A stretch of DNA of 58,356 bases. Source: JAEUOS01 sp040382235 (GTDB taxonomy: Bacteria; Pseudomonadota; Gammaproteobacteria; Burkholderiales; JAEUOS01). Below the pieces are notes generated by a model. That model did not search any database. It worked only from the letters and a program-made list of their open reading frames with translations, and had not been told where the DNA came from. The translations under genes were made by a program, and so were the position numbers. Below are positions 33,597-41,202 of this stretch, piece after piece. The DNA lies in the NCBI GenBank assembly GCA_040382235.1, contig JBEIFV010000018.1, positions 1-58,356 on the forward strand, written 5' to 3'. Each line of letters begins with the position of its first letter. The first letter of the stretch is position 1.

Positions 33597-34586
33597 CTAG
33601 CCGAAGCGCACCACGGCGCGCCCGCGAATGCCGCCGGCAATCACTTCCGCGCAATAGTCCTTGAGCCCGGCAAACGGGATTTCGAAACAGATGCGATCGA
33701 GATGGCGCGGCCGCAGGTCGCCGCCGCGCGCCATGCGCGTCCAGGCGCTGCCGCGCTCGGGCAGCGGGTGGTTGGCATTGATGCCGGCCAGCGCCACCGA
33801 GCGCAGGATGAACGGGTAGATCGAACTGGTGAAGGACTCGCCGGCGGCATTGCCGAAGGAGCACACCACGCCACGCTTTTTCATGCTGCGCAGCAGGTCT
33901 TGCAGAGGCTTGCCGCCGACCGCATCAATGGCGCCTGCCCAGCGCTGCTCATCGAGCGGTTTGTCGCCGGCGGCAATGGCTTCGCGGCCGATGACGTCCG
34001 CCGCGCCGATGGCTTTGAGGTACTCGGCCGCCTCGCTCTTTCCGGTGCTTGCCACCACCGTATAGCCAAGCCCGGCCAGCATGTCGATGGCGAAACTGGA
34101 GCAGCCGCCGGTGGCGCCGGTGACGGCGATCGGGCCGTGTGCCGGCGTCACTCCGCGCGCGATCAGTTCCTCGACCGCAACGGCGGCGGTATAGGCACCG
34201 ATGCCGAGGGCGACCACATCGTAAGCGTCGAAGCCGGCGGGAATCGGCGCCACCCAGGCCGCCGGCACCCGCACCCGCTCGGCGTACGCACCGTCGTGGC
34301 GAATGCCGAATTCCTGCCCGCCCTGCACGGTGACCGCGTCGCCCGCTTGGTACGCCGGGCTGGTCGATGACAGCACCGTGCCCGAGACCTCGATCCCTGG
34401 CACGCACGGAAAGCGCTTGATCACGGTGCCCACGCCGCTGACCGCGCGCGCATCCTTGTAGTTGACCGCCGCATAACGCGATTCGACCACCACCTCGCCG
34501 GCATCGAGATCGTCGAGGTCTTGTTCAAGCATGTGACTTACGCGTGCGCCGGCTTCCTGAAACAGCCGGATGGCCTTGAATTTCAT
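33597..34586 (-). CDS. YhdH/YhfP-type quinone oxidoreductase (acryloyl-CoA reductase AcuI-like)
   Basis: The 329-aa medium-chain dehydrogenase/reductase shows the YhdH family features: NYKDARAVSG near residue 43, FPCVPGIEVSGTV, and the Rossmann motif VTGATGGCSSFAIDMLAGLGY. Structural zinc cysteines are absent, as expected. AcuI members use NADPH to reduce acryloyl-CoA to propionyl-CoA. It is the last gene of a six-gene leftward operon, 12 bases after a CaiB CoA-transferase, so an enoyl-CoA-type substrate is plausible. The exact substrate is not known. Confidence 0.88.
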   Translation of the reverse strand: MKFKAIRLFQEAGARVSHMLEQDLDDLDAGEVVVESRYAAVNYKDARAVSGVGTVIKRFPCVPGIEVSGTVLSSTSPAYQAGDAVTVQGGQEFGIRHDGAYAERVRVPAAWVAPIPAGFDAYDVVALGIGAYTAAVAVEELIARGVTPAHGPIAVTGATGGCSSFAIDMLAGLGYTVVASTGKSEAAEYLKAIGAADVIGREAIAAGDKPLDEQRWAGAIDAVGGKPLQDLLRSMKKRGVVCSFGNAAGESFTSSIYPFILRSVALAGINANHPLPERGSAWTRMARGGDLRPRHLDRICFEIPFAGLKDYCAEVIAGGIRGRAVVRFG

Positions 34587-34598
34587 TTGTCGCTCCCG

Positions 34599-35813
34599 TT
34601 AGTTCTGGATCACTGTGCGCGTCGCCAGCCACGCATCGATCTCGGTTTCGGCAAAACCGAAATCGGCGAGTACCGCGCGGCTGTGTTCGCCGACCATCGG
34701 GGGCGGCAGGTGGACCCGTGCCTGGGCATCGCGATCGCCTATCGCCGAGCCCGGCATGCGCACGCGGCCGGCGCGCGGATGCTGCATTTCGACGATCGCA
34801 CCGTTGTGCGTCAGTTGCGGCTGCGCCAGCACGGCGTCGTATTCGGCGATCGGCCCGCAGATGATGTCGGCGGCCTCCAGCAGCACTTGCCATTCGGCAC
34901 TGGTTTTGCCGGCCAACCGGAGGGACACCGCGCGCGTCAATGCATCGCGATTGGCGACCCGCAGCGGGCTGCTGGCGAATTCCGCCTGTGTGCTGAGCGC
35001 CGGGTCGCCGATAACCTTGCAAAAGGCCTTCCAGCGGTCGTCGTGATAGGCGGCGACCATGATCCAGCCGTCTTTGGTGGGGTAGGCCTCGTTGGGTGCG
35101 GAGTAGGGTGCGGCGCTGCCGCTTTTCGGCGGCAGTTCGCCACTCGAAAGGTAGGAGGCAAGCGCGGATTGCTGCAGCATCAGCGCGCCGTTGTAGAGGC
35201 TCATGTCCAGATGCTGGCCGCGCCCCTGTGACGGCCCCGGCTGGTCGCGCACGCGCAGCGCCGCCAGCACCGCGGTGGTGGCGAGAAAGCCGGTGACCAC
35301 GTCGGCGGCCGGGATCTGCACCTTCATCGGCGGCGCGCCGGGCGTGCCGACCTGGCTCATCAGGCCGGATACCGCCTGCACGATGCCGTCGACCCCTGGC
35401 TTGTCGCGCCAGGGTCCGCTCTGGCCATAGGCCGACACCGAGCAGTACACCAGGCGCGGAAAACGTGCAGCCAGGGTGGTGTAGCCCAGGCCCAGTTTTT
35501 CCATCACGCCGGGGCGAAAGCTCTCGAGCAACACGTCGGCAAGTGCGGCCATGCGCAGCACGATGGCCACCCCGTCCGGCTGTTTCAGATCGATGACCAG
35601 CGAGCGCTTGTTGCGATTGAAACTCATCGACACCACCAATTCGCCTCCCTGCCAGGGCGGGCCCAGCTTGCGCCCGATGTCGCCACCCGGTGCCTCGATC
35701 TTGGTCACCTGCGCGCCCATGTCACCCATCAGCATGCCGCAGGTGGGCCCGGCGCCCACCATCGAGAAGTCGAGCACGCGAATGCCGGCCAAGGCGGCGT
35801 TGATCGAACTCAT
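34599..35813 (-). CDS. CaiB/BaiF family CoA-transferase (second copy)
   Basis: The 404-aa protein is a class III CoA-transferase: IRVLDFSMVGAGPTCGMLMGDMGAQVTKIE, then NKRSLVIDLKQPDG, with the catalytic aspartate D171 in IPAADVVTGFLA. The GxxG loop and C-terminal segment WQVLLEAADIICGPI are present. It lies between a Bug binding protein (32 bases) and an AcuI-like reductase (12 bases). With a succinate-dehydrogenase-like enzyme in the same operon, a dicarboxylic acid acceptor and a succinyl-CoA donor would make sense. That is inference. Confidence 0.93.
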   Translation of the reverse strand: MSSINAALAGIRVLDFSMVGAGPTCGMLMGDMGAQVTKIEAPGGDIGRKLGPPWQGGELVVSMSFNRNKRSLVIDLKQPDGVAIVLRMAALADVLLESFRPGVMEKLGLGYTTLAARFPRLVYCSVSAYGQSGPWRDKPGVDGIVQAVSGLMSQVGTPGAPPMKVQIPAADVVTGFLATTAVLAALRVRDQPGPSQGRGQHLDMSLYNGALMLQQSALASYLSSGELPPKSGSAAPYSAPNEAYPTKDGWIMVAAYHDDRWKAFCKVIGDPALSTQAEFASSPLRVANRDALTRAVSLRLAGKTSAEWQVLLEAADIICGPIAEYDAVLAQPQLTHNGAIVEMQHPRAGRVRMPGSAIGDRDAQARVHLPPPMVGEHSRAVLADFGFAETEIDAWLATRTVIQN

Positions 35814-35845
35814 GACGTTGGCGACGCGCGTCGATTCAAGCAGCG

Positions 35846-36847
35846 TTACGGCTCAAGCTTCAAGCCGATGTCCCGGATGGTCTTTTGCCAGCGCTGCGTA
35901 TCGCGGCGGATCAGCTCACCCATTTGCTCGGCGTTGAGGTAGCTCACCTCGAAGCCCTGGGCGGTGAGGCGGTCGCGGATGTCCGCTGTGGCGAGCGTGC
36001 GGGCGATCTCGGCCGAGATGCGCGCCACCACGTCTTTCGGGGTGCCGGCCGGCGCCAGGATCGAGTACCAGAGCGGCACCTCGAAGCCGGGCAGCGCCGC
36101 CTCCGCGATGGTCGGCAGGTTCGGCATCGCCGCCGAGCGCCGGGCGGTGGTGACCGCCAGCGCACGCAACTTGCCGGCCTTGATATGTGGTTCAAGCGAG
36201 GCCATGGTGCCGATGGCGGCCTGCACCTGGCCACCCAACAGGTCGGCGATCGCCGGGCTGGTGCCCTTGTAGGCGATGTGCGTGATCTGCACACCGGCGG
36301 CATGGTTGAACACCTCGAAGGCGATGTGCTGCGGCGTGCCGTTGCCCGGTGTGCCGTGGTTGAGCTTGGCGGCGTCCGTTTTGGCCAGCGCGATCAGTTC
36401 GCGCACGTTCTGCGCGGCCACCGCGGGATGGACCGCCAGCACCATCGGCACCGAGGCCACCAGGGCCACCGGCGCGAAGTCCTTTTCGATATCGAAGGGC
36501 AGCTTGGCGATCAGCCAGGGATTGATCGTCACCTGGTTAGAGGCGATGACAATGGTCGAGCCATCGGGCGCCGCCTTGGCGGCAGCTTCAGTGCCGATAT
36601 TGCCGCCGGCGCCGGCACGGTTGTCGATCACCACCGGCTGCCCCAGCAGTTCCGCCAGCCTCGGTGCCAGCGCGCGCGCCAGAATGTCGTTGCCGCCGCC
36701 GGGCGGGAAGGGCACGATCAGGCGAATCGGCTTGTCGGGGAATTTTTGTGCGTGTGCCGCAGGGGCGGCACCCAGCAAGGCCAAGGTGGCGCAAGCCGGT
36801 AGCAGGGCATGGGCGAATCCGGTGATCGCCTTGACGATGATTTTCAT
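35846..36847 (-). CDS. Bug family (tripartite tricarboxylate transporter) substrate-binding protein
   Basis: The 333-aa periplasmic protein has a signal peptide (cleavage near AHAQ, about residue 34) and the Bug core: FPDKPIRLIVPFPPGGGNDILAR, VVIDNRAGAGGNIG and VQITHIAYKGTSPAI. Bug proteins bind carboxylates or amides, and many are encoded without membrane components, as here. I start at ATG 36847 because a GGAGA site precedes it and the signal peptide begins there. It sits inside the catabolic operon and may sense or capture its substrate. Confidence 0.93.
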   Translation of the reverse strand: MKIIVKAITGFAHALLPACATLALLGAAPAAHAQKFPDKPIRLIVPFPPGGGNDILARALAPRLAELLGQPVVIDNRAGAGGNIGTEAAAKAAPDGSTIVIASNQVTINPWLIAKLPFDIEKDFAPVALVASVPMVLAVHPAVAAQNVRELIALAKTDAAKLNHGTPGNGTPQHIAFEVFNHAAGVQITHIAYKGTSPAIADLLGGQVQAAIGTMASLEPHIKAGKLRALAVTTARRSAAMPNLPTIAEAALPGFEVPLWYSILAPAGTPKDVVARISAEIARTLATADIRDRLTAQGFEVSYLNAEQMGELIRRDTQRWQKTIRDIGLKLEP

Positions 36848-36973
36848 TTTGTCTCCGTGCTTTTGGGGCCTAAGCTTGGGGTCAACCGCGGCGCGATGAT
36901 TGTAGCGCCGCCGGCACTGCAAAGCGGCGCGCCACGCCGGGAATACAGGGTTGCTGCGCGCCGCGACCGGGCC

Positions 36974-37324
36974 TTATTCCAGGCGTTCGTCGCTCGGTGC
37001 GATCTCGGTCCACAGATCGCGGATCAGCGCCTTGTTGGGCAGCGGCGCAATCCGCATCTCACGCGCTTCCAGGCGTGCGGTACAGGCGTATTGCGTCTTG
37101 CCGTCGATCTGCATCATGCATTCCTTGCAGGCGTTGGCATTGATGCAGGAAAAGCGGAACGCCAGGGTGGCGTCGTCGTGGCTGCGAATCCAGCGCAGGC
37201 CGTCCAACACCGATTGCCCGGCTTCGAACGGCACCGCGTGCGTCTCGGTGCGCGCCGCCTCGCCGGGGCCGCCGCGCTGAATCGTCAGCGTTGCCGTCAG
37301 GGTGGTCTCGACCGGATGTGTCAT
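36974..37324 (-). CDS. Short 2Fe-2S subunit related to SdhB/FrdB N-terminal domain
   Basis: The 116-aa protein corresponds only to the N-terminal plant-type ferredoxin domain of succinate dehydrogenase/fumarate reductase iron-sulfur subunits. Cysteines C60, C66, C69 and C81 form the [2Fe-2S] site (SCINANACKECMMQ). The spacing between the first two (five residues) is one more than in classic SdhB. The C-terminal domain with 4Fe-4S and 3Fe-4S clusters is missing altogether. The start overlaps the flavoprotein stop by 4 bases, so the pair should form a complex without the usual heme anchor. Its electron acceptor is unknown. Confidence 0.85.
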   Translation of the reverse strand: MTHPVETTLTATLTIQRGGPGEAARTETHAVPFEAGQSVLDGLRWIRSHDDATLAFRFSCINANACKECMMQIDGKTQYACTARLEAREMRIAPLPNKALIRDLWTEIAPSDERLE

Positions 37325-39027
37325 GCGTGTGCCTCCAGTGCCTGCGGCACGGGACGTTGCGTGATGCCCAGCGCGCCTGCCTTGAGCGTGACGACCTGAT
37401 TGACCGCCCAGTGCGCTTCCAGCCCGGGATGATCCTCGCGCTGGTGCGCGCCGCGGCTCTCGGTGCGCAGCAGGGCGGCGCGGGTGACCGTTTCGGCCAC
37501 CAGCAGCATGTTGCGCAGGTCGAGCCAGTCAAGGCGTGCGGCGTCGAATGCATCGACCGTGCGCGGCGGGAACTCGCCCTGCATTGCGCGCATGGCGCCG
37601 AGTTGTTCGAGCGCCCGGGTGAGGCCGGCCGCGGTGCGGACCGGGCCGACGTCGTCGGCCATCAATGCCTGCAGGCTTACCAGCATCTCGGCCGGGTTGA
37701 ACGGCAGCGTGCGCGCCACGCATTTGGCGAGTGCGGCTTCCGCGCTTGACAGGGCGCCATCCCAGGAGGTGGCGGCGGGCTCGGCCGCGGCGCCCGCCGC
37801 GCTGCGCCCGGCGGCCCGGCCAAAGGCGAAGGCTTCGGTGATCGCATTGCCCGACAAGCGGTTGGCGCCATTGGCGCCGCCCACGGCTTCGCCGGCGGCG
37901 AAGAGACCTGGTACCGCGGTGGCCATCCGCGTGTCGACCCGGATGCCGCCCATGTGATAGTGGGCGATCGGTGCCACCTCGATGGCGTCGCGCGTCAGAT
38001 CGATGCCCTGCTTGGCCAGGCGCTCGATCACCGGGCCGAAGGCGGCACGCAGTTCAGCGGCATCGCAATGCTGAAACGACAAATAGGCGCCGCCATGCGG
38101 CGAACCGCGCCCGGCTTCCACTTCCTTGGTGATTGCATAGGTGGCCAGATCGCGCGTGACAATGTACTTGCCGGTTTCGGCCATGCCGTAACGCTCGGTG
38201 AATTCCTGCATCTCGCCATTGAGCAGCCGCCCGCCCAGTTTGTAGCGGAACGGATCCCACATGATCGGGTCCATGCCGATCAGGCGCGGCGCCAGATGGC
38301 CGATGGGGAAAAACTGCACGAACTCCATGTCGATCAACTCGGCGCCGGCGCGCAGGGCCAGTGCGTAGCCGTCGCCACCCATGTTGGCCGAGGCACTGTT
38401 GCGTCGGTACAGGCGGGTCAGGCCGCCGGTGGCGATGATGGTGGCTTTCGCAGCGATGCTGACCACCTTCGATGTCGGTGCATGCATGGCGATGGCGCCG
38501 GCGCAACGGCCGTCACGCATGGCCAGATCGGTGACCACCAGATCGCCAACGCGGCGAATGCCGGGGGTGCGGATCACCTGGGTGCGCAAGGTGCGCGATA
38601 CCGCAGGCCCGGTGTTGAGGAAATCGACATACACGCAGCGCGGCCGGTCATGGCCCGGCGCCATCACTGCGCGCATGCCCTGCGCCGGCGCATCGCTGTC
38701 CGCGGGAACCCGCGCCCAGCCGACGCCCCAACTGTCCATTTCGCGAATGCACTCGACGCCTTCCTCGCACAACAGGCGCGACAGTGCCGGGTCGCACAGC
38801 CCGCGCCCGGCCTTGAGGGTATCGGCCAGATGGTGCTCCCAGTGGTCCGGAGTCTGCTCGCCGACCGCTGCGGCCACCGTCATCTGCGCCATCACTGTCG
38901 CGCCGCCGCGCCCGATCAGGCTGCGGTCGAGCAGCACCACCTGTGCGCCACGGCGTGCCGCCTCGATAGCGGCATACATGCCGGCGCCGCCGGCGCCGAT
39001 GATCAGAACGTCGGTATCGATATGCAT
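37321..39027 (-). CDS. SdhA/FrdA-like flavoprotein
   Basis: The 568-aa protein shows the FAD motif DVLIIGAGGAGMYAAIEA and the C-terminal FAD region YHMGGIRVDTRMATAVPGLFAAGEAVGGANGANRLSGNA of the succinate dehydrogenase/fumarate reductase/L-aspartate oxidase family. The His that carries covalent FAD in SdhA is replaced in the region GRGGATVMAQ, so FAD should be non-covalent. Partnering with a 116-aa Fe-S protein and the absence of membrane anchors argue against a respiratory complex II. A soluble dehydrogenase or reductase of a succinate-like compound in this operon is the best inference. It starts 18 bases after the hydrolase gene. Confidence 0.9.
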   Translation of the reverse strand: MHIDTDVLIIGAGGAGMYAAIEAARRGAQVVLLDRSLIGRGGATVMAQMTVAAAVGEQTPDHWEHHLADTLKAGRGLCDPALSRLLCEEGVECIREMDSWGVGWARVPADSDAPAQGMRAVMAPGHDRPRCVYVDFLNTGPAVSRTLRTQVIRTPGIRRVGDLVVTDLAMRDGRCAGAIAMHAPTSKVVSIAAKATIIATGGLTRLYRRNSASANMGGDGYALALRAGAELIDMEFVQFFPIGHLAPRLIGMDPIMWDPFRYKLGGRLLNGEMQEFTERYGMAETGKYIVTRDLATYAITKEVEAGRGSPHGGAYLSFQHCDAAELRAAFGPVIERLAKQGIDLTRDAIEVAPIAHYHMGGIRVDTRMATAVPGLFAAGEAVGGANGANRLSGNAITEAFAFGRAAGRSAAGAAAEPAATSWDGALSSAEAALAKCVARTLPFNPAEMLVSLQALMADDVGPVRTAAGLTRALEQLGAMRAMQGEFPPRTVDAFDAARLDWLDLRNMLLVAETVTRAALLRTESRGAHQREDHPGLEAHWAVNQVVTLKAGALGITQRPVPQALEAHA

Positions 39028-39045
39028 GATGTTGACGCTGCCGCC

Positions 39046-39927
39046 TTACTTGCGAACGCCGAGAATGCCGGCGGCGATCGAGCGCGTATCGCGGCTGGCC
39101 CAGCGCCCGCCATCAACGCGCGTGAAGAAATCGAGCAACGCGCGGTTGAAGGGCTCCGGATCCTCCAGATTGATGGTATGGCCGGCCTGCGGCAGCACCA
39201 CCAGCCCGGCACTTTGAATCGAGCGCTTCATCAGCAAGGCCGGTTCCAGGCAGGGATCGTCCTCGTCGCCGGTGACGACCAGCGTCGGCACCGTGATCTT
39301 CTTCATCTCGCCTTCAAGCTCCCATAGCGAGGGCCGCTTCATCTGCACCCCGCGCATGGTGTTGGCCTGGCCCTGCCAGTCATGCTCGCCCAACTGCTGC
39401 TCGAACTCGGTCCAGCCGCGCGGGTCCTTGTTCTGGTACTGCACGCGAGTGGGGCCGATCGCATACTGCTTGTAGGTCTCCGCACCATTGGTCTCGAACA
39501 TGCGGGCGGCGGCTTCGCACTCCTTCTGGAACTTTTCCTTCTCCGCAGGTGCGGCGCCATAGCCGCAACCGGCGATTACCAGCGAACGCGCGCGATCGGG
39601 GTAGGTGATGCCGGCATGCAGGGTGGCGAACCCGCCCATCGACAAGCCCGTGATGTGGGCACGCTCGATCTTCAGATGGTCGAGCACGGCGATGATGTCG
39701 TCGCGCGCATGGGCCTGCGAATACATGGCCGGATCGGCCGGAATGGCGGAGGGCTTGAAGCCGCGCGCGCTGTAGGTGATGACCCGGTAGTAGCGCGAGA
39801 AAAAGCGCATCTGCGCCTCCCAGCTACGCCAGTCGCCGGCAAATTCATGCACGAAAATCAGCGGCGTGCCGGCGCCTGCTTCTTCGTAGTAGAGGCTGAC
39901 GCCATCTTTGGTGAGTGCGTTGGGCAT
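39046..39927 (-). CDS. Alpha/beta hydrolase
   Basis: The 293-aa protein has an oxyanion-hole region (LIFVHEFAGDWRSW), nucleophile elbow GLSMGG (S96), an acid region VVTGDEDDPCLEPA and the catalytic His in PQAGHTINLED. It should cleave an ester, lactone or C-C bond. I start at ATG 39927, where the fold begins; the open frame upstream to 40143 has no family resemblance. It is the first gene of the six-gene leftward operon (39927 to 33597). Two tandem 14-bp repeats lie about 20 bases before its start. Confidence 0.9.
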   Translation of the reverse strand: MPNALTKDGVSLYYEEAGAGTPLIFVHEFAGDWRSWEAQMRFFSRYYRVITYSARGFKPSAIPADPAMYSQAHARDDIIAVLDHLKIERAHITGLSMGGFATLHAGITYPDRARSLVIAGCGYGAAPAEKEKFQKECEAAARMFETNGAETYKQYAIGPTRVQYQNKDPRGWTEFEQQLGEHDWQGQANTMRGVQMKRPSLWELEGEMKKITVPTLVVTGDEDDPCLEPALLMKRSIQSAGLVVLPQAGHTINLEDPEPFNRALLDFFTRVDGGRWASRDTRSIAAGILGVRK

Positions 39928-39947
39928 GGGGAAACGACCTTGGTGGA

Positions 39948-39975
39948 GAATGTGTTGGGGCGAATGTGTCGGGGC
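39948..39975. repeat. Tandem 14-bp repeats upstream of the hydrolase operon
   Basis: GAATGTGTTGGGGC (39948-39961) and GAATGTGTCGGGGC (39962-39975) are directly adjacent and differ at one base. They lie 21-48 bases upstream of the alpha/beta hydrolase start, so they could be an activator or repressor binding site in the operon leader. No regulator gene is encoded next to the operon. Confidence 0.6.
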
Positions 39976-40550
39976 GATTGTCGCCGCGACGCGAGGTGCC
40001 TGGGAAGTCGCTACTCTACTAGGCTTGCCAGGGGTTTCGGGTGCCCATGCGAAGAACGCAATCCACTCGGCATCCGGCGGTTGTGACATCGCCGCCGCTC
40101 GGCGCAAGCGGCAACACAGAATTCCTTGACGCCAACCCGTCACGCGTCAAAAATCTTGGTATCAGACTGCGGCGCGCGATGTTCACCGCTTCCCCGAAGG
40201 TGCGACAGTGAGTCAGATCCGGAGTGTGCGTGAATCCCGCTCCGAAAAGGCCCGTGGCGTATTGCCGCCGCAAGCAGCTGCTCTGGAAGGTGGCCGCAAG
40301 CGGACGCCTGTCCGCCGGCCAGGCAGCGTAACCAGACCTGCAACGATCAGGCACGGGCGCACTGCCGTTGTCTGCAAAGCGTGGGGTACGCGCTGCAACT
40401 ACGACGCCGTTGCATCGGCACGCAACTACGACCGTATTCCGAAGCAATCGCAAGCCGAAATGCGGTTTGCCGAATCCAGGGTCTGCACCGGTGCCACCTG
40501 CGGGTCGTACTCATCGCGGCCGGGCGGGGCGCTGGATTTGATGATTGGGG
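39976..40550. other. Gene-free stretch before the decayed patch
   Basis: I find no coding region supported by recognisable protein features in these 575 bases. Open frames here have compositional patterns of non-coding DNA. The area should hold the promoter of the leftward hydrolase operon, but no clear -35/-10 pair was found. Confidence 0.4.
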
Positions 40551-40695
40551 AGGAGTGCAACTATGACGGGGATTACAAGCTGGGGGATGGGTGGTGTGTG
40601 CAATCAGATCCCATCGGGCTGGCTGGGGGGATCAACACATACGCCTACGTGCGAAGCAATCCGTTATCGATGTCGGATTCTGATGGACTGCAAGC
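40551..40695 (+). pseudogene. RHS-repeat core remnant
   Basis: The plus frame encodes SDPIGLAGGINTYAYVRSNPLSMSDSDGL, the nearly invariant end of RHS-associated core domains (usual form SDPIGLxGGxNxYxYVxxNPxxxxDPxGL). The upstream YDxxxGRY-like segment is garbled (DYKLGDGWCVQ). Neither the long YD-repeat body nor a recognisable toxin tip is present. This is a broken fragment of an RHS polymorphic toxin gene. Confidence 0.75.
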
Positions 40696-40915
40696 GACCA
40701 GTCCTGCTGGTCGAGCGCCGTATATTCCTAGCACGAGGGAGGCGGCGCGATCAGGAATGGCGGCGAACAACTGGGGTTGCGATCGCACGAATGTACCCCC
40801 GGTTTCCACAATCAGTTGCCATCGACGAATCTGCGGCAAGATGATCTTTGAAGCGAGCAAGCAGCCCCAAAAACCCGGTCACGCGGGCGTTGCGGTTGCC
40901 CGCCGCGTTGCTGTG

Positions 40916-41130
40916 CTATTTCTTCGCCGGTTTCGCCTTGTGGATGACATACCCGAACGGCCGCTGTTCCGGAACGGGCAGCGCTCGCAGTTGGCGCATT
41001 GTATCCATCAGCCAGGTGGCCACCTGATCACGCTTGCGATCTTGGCCGCAGCCAGGCTTCAAGGTCACGAATTGCGACCTTGAAGCCACCGACTCCATCG
41101 CGTTCAAGTTGTAAATGAAATCCCTTCAGG
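40916..41130 (-). pseudogene. ORF6N-domain protein remnant, internally deleted
   Basis: The leftward frame encodes NLNAMESVASRSQFVTLKPG, which matches the end of an ORF6N DNA-binding domain (compare FQLNAAEFGILRSQFATS at 43000). It then jumps to DTMRQLRALPVPEQRPFGYVI, which matches the C-terminal end of the other relic at 42622. The middle of the protein is missing and the N-terminal half is lost to a frameshift and TGA. This is therefore a relic of the same family as the copy to the right of the ATPase gene. Confidence 0.65.
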
Positions 41131-41153
41131 GTGCCTTTTCAGTCAAAGTTTTC

Positions 41154-41189
41154 TTGAAAATCAACCATTGACTGGTTGAAAATCAACCA
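41154..41189. promoter_or_regulatory. Repeated TTGAAAATCAACCA motif with palindrome before the DUF4143 ATPase
   Basis: TTGAAAATCAACCA occurs at 41154-41167 and again at 41176-41189, a 22-base period (two helical turns). The second copy is part of a perfect palindrome TGGTTGA AAA TCAACCA (41173-41189). The block ends 13 bases before the ATG at 41203, which suits a repressor site. Its binding protein is unknown. Confidence 0.6.
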
Positions 41190-41202
41190 GTAAAGTAGCA
41201 AA

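Noticed and set aside
37321..39027. Respiratory succinate dehydrogenase (complex II)
   Set aside because: There are no membrane anchor genes, the Fe-S subunit lacks the C-terminal two-cluster domain, and the covalent-FAD His is absent.
37954..39327. 457-codon plus-strand open frame
   Set aside because: It is antisense to the SdhA-like flavoprotein and hydrolase genes; its composition is typical of a shadow frame.
41154..41189. Two repeats with a 22-base period as a possible CRISPR array
   Set aside because: There are only two copies of a 14-mer with an 8-base gap, immediately before a start codon. This is far too short for a repeat-spacer array and fits an operator better.
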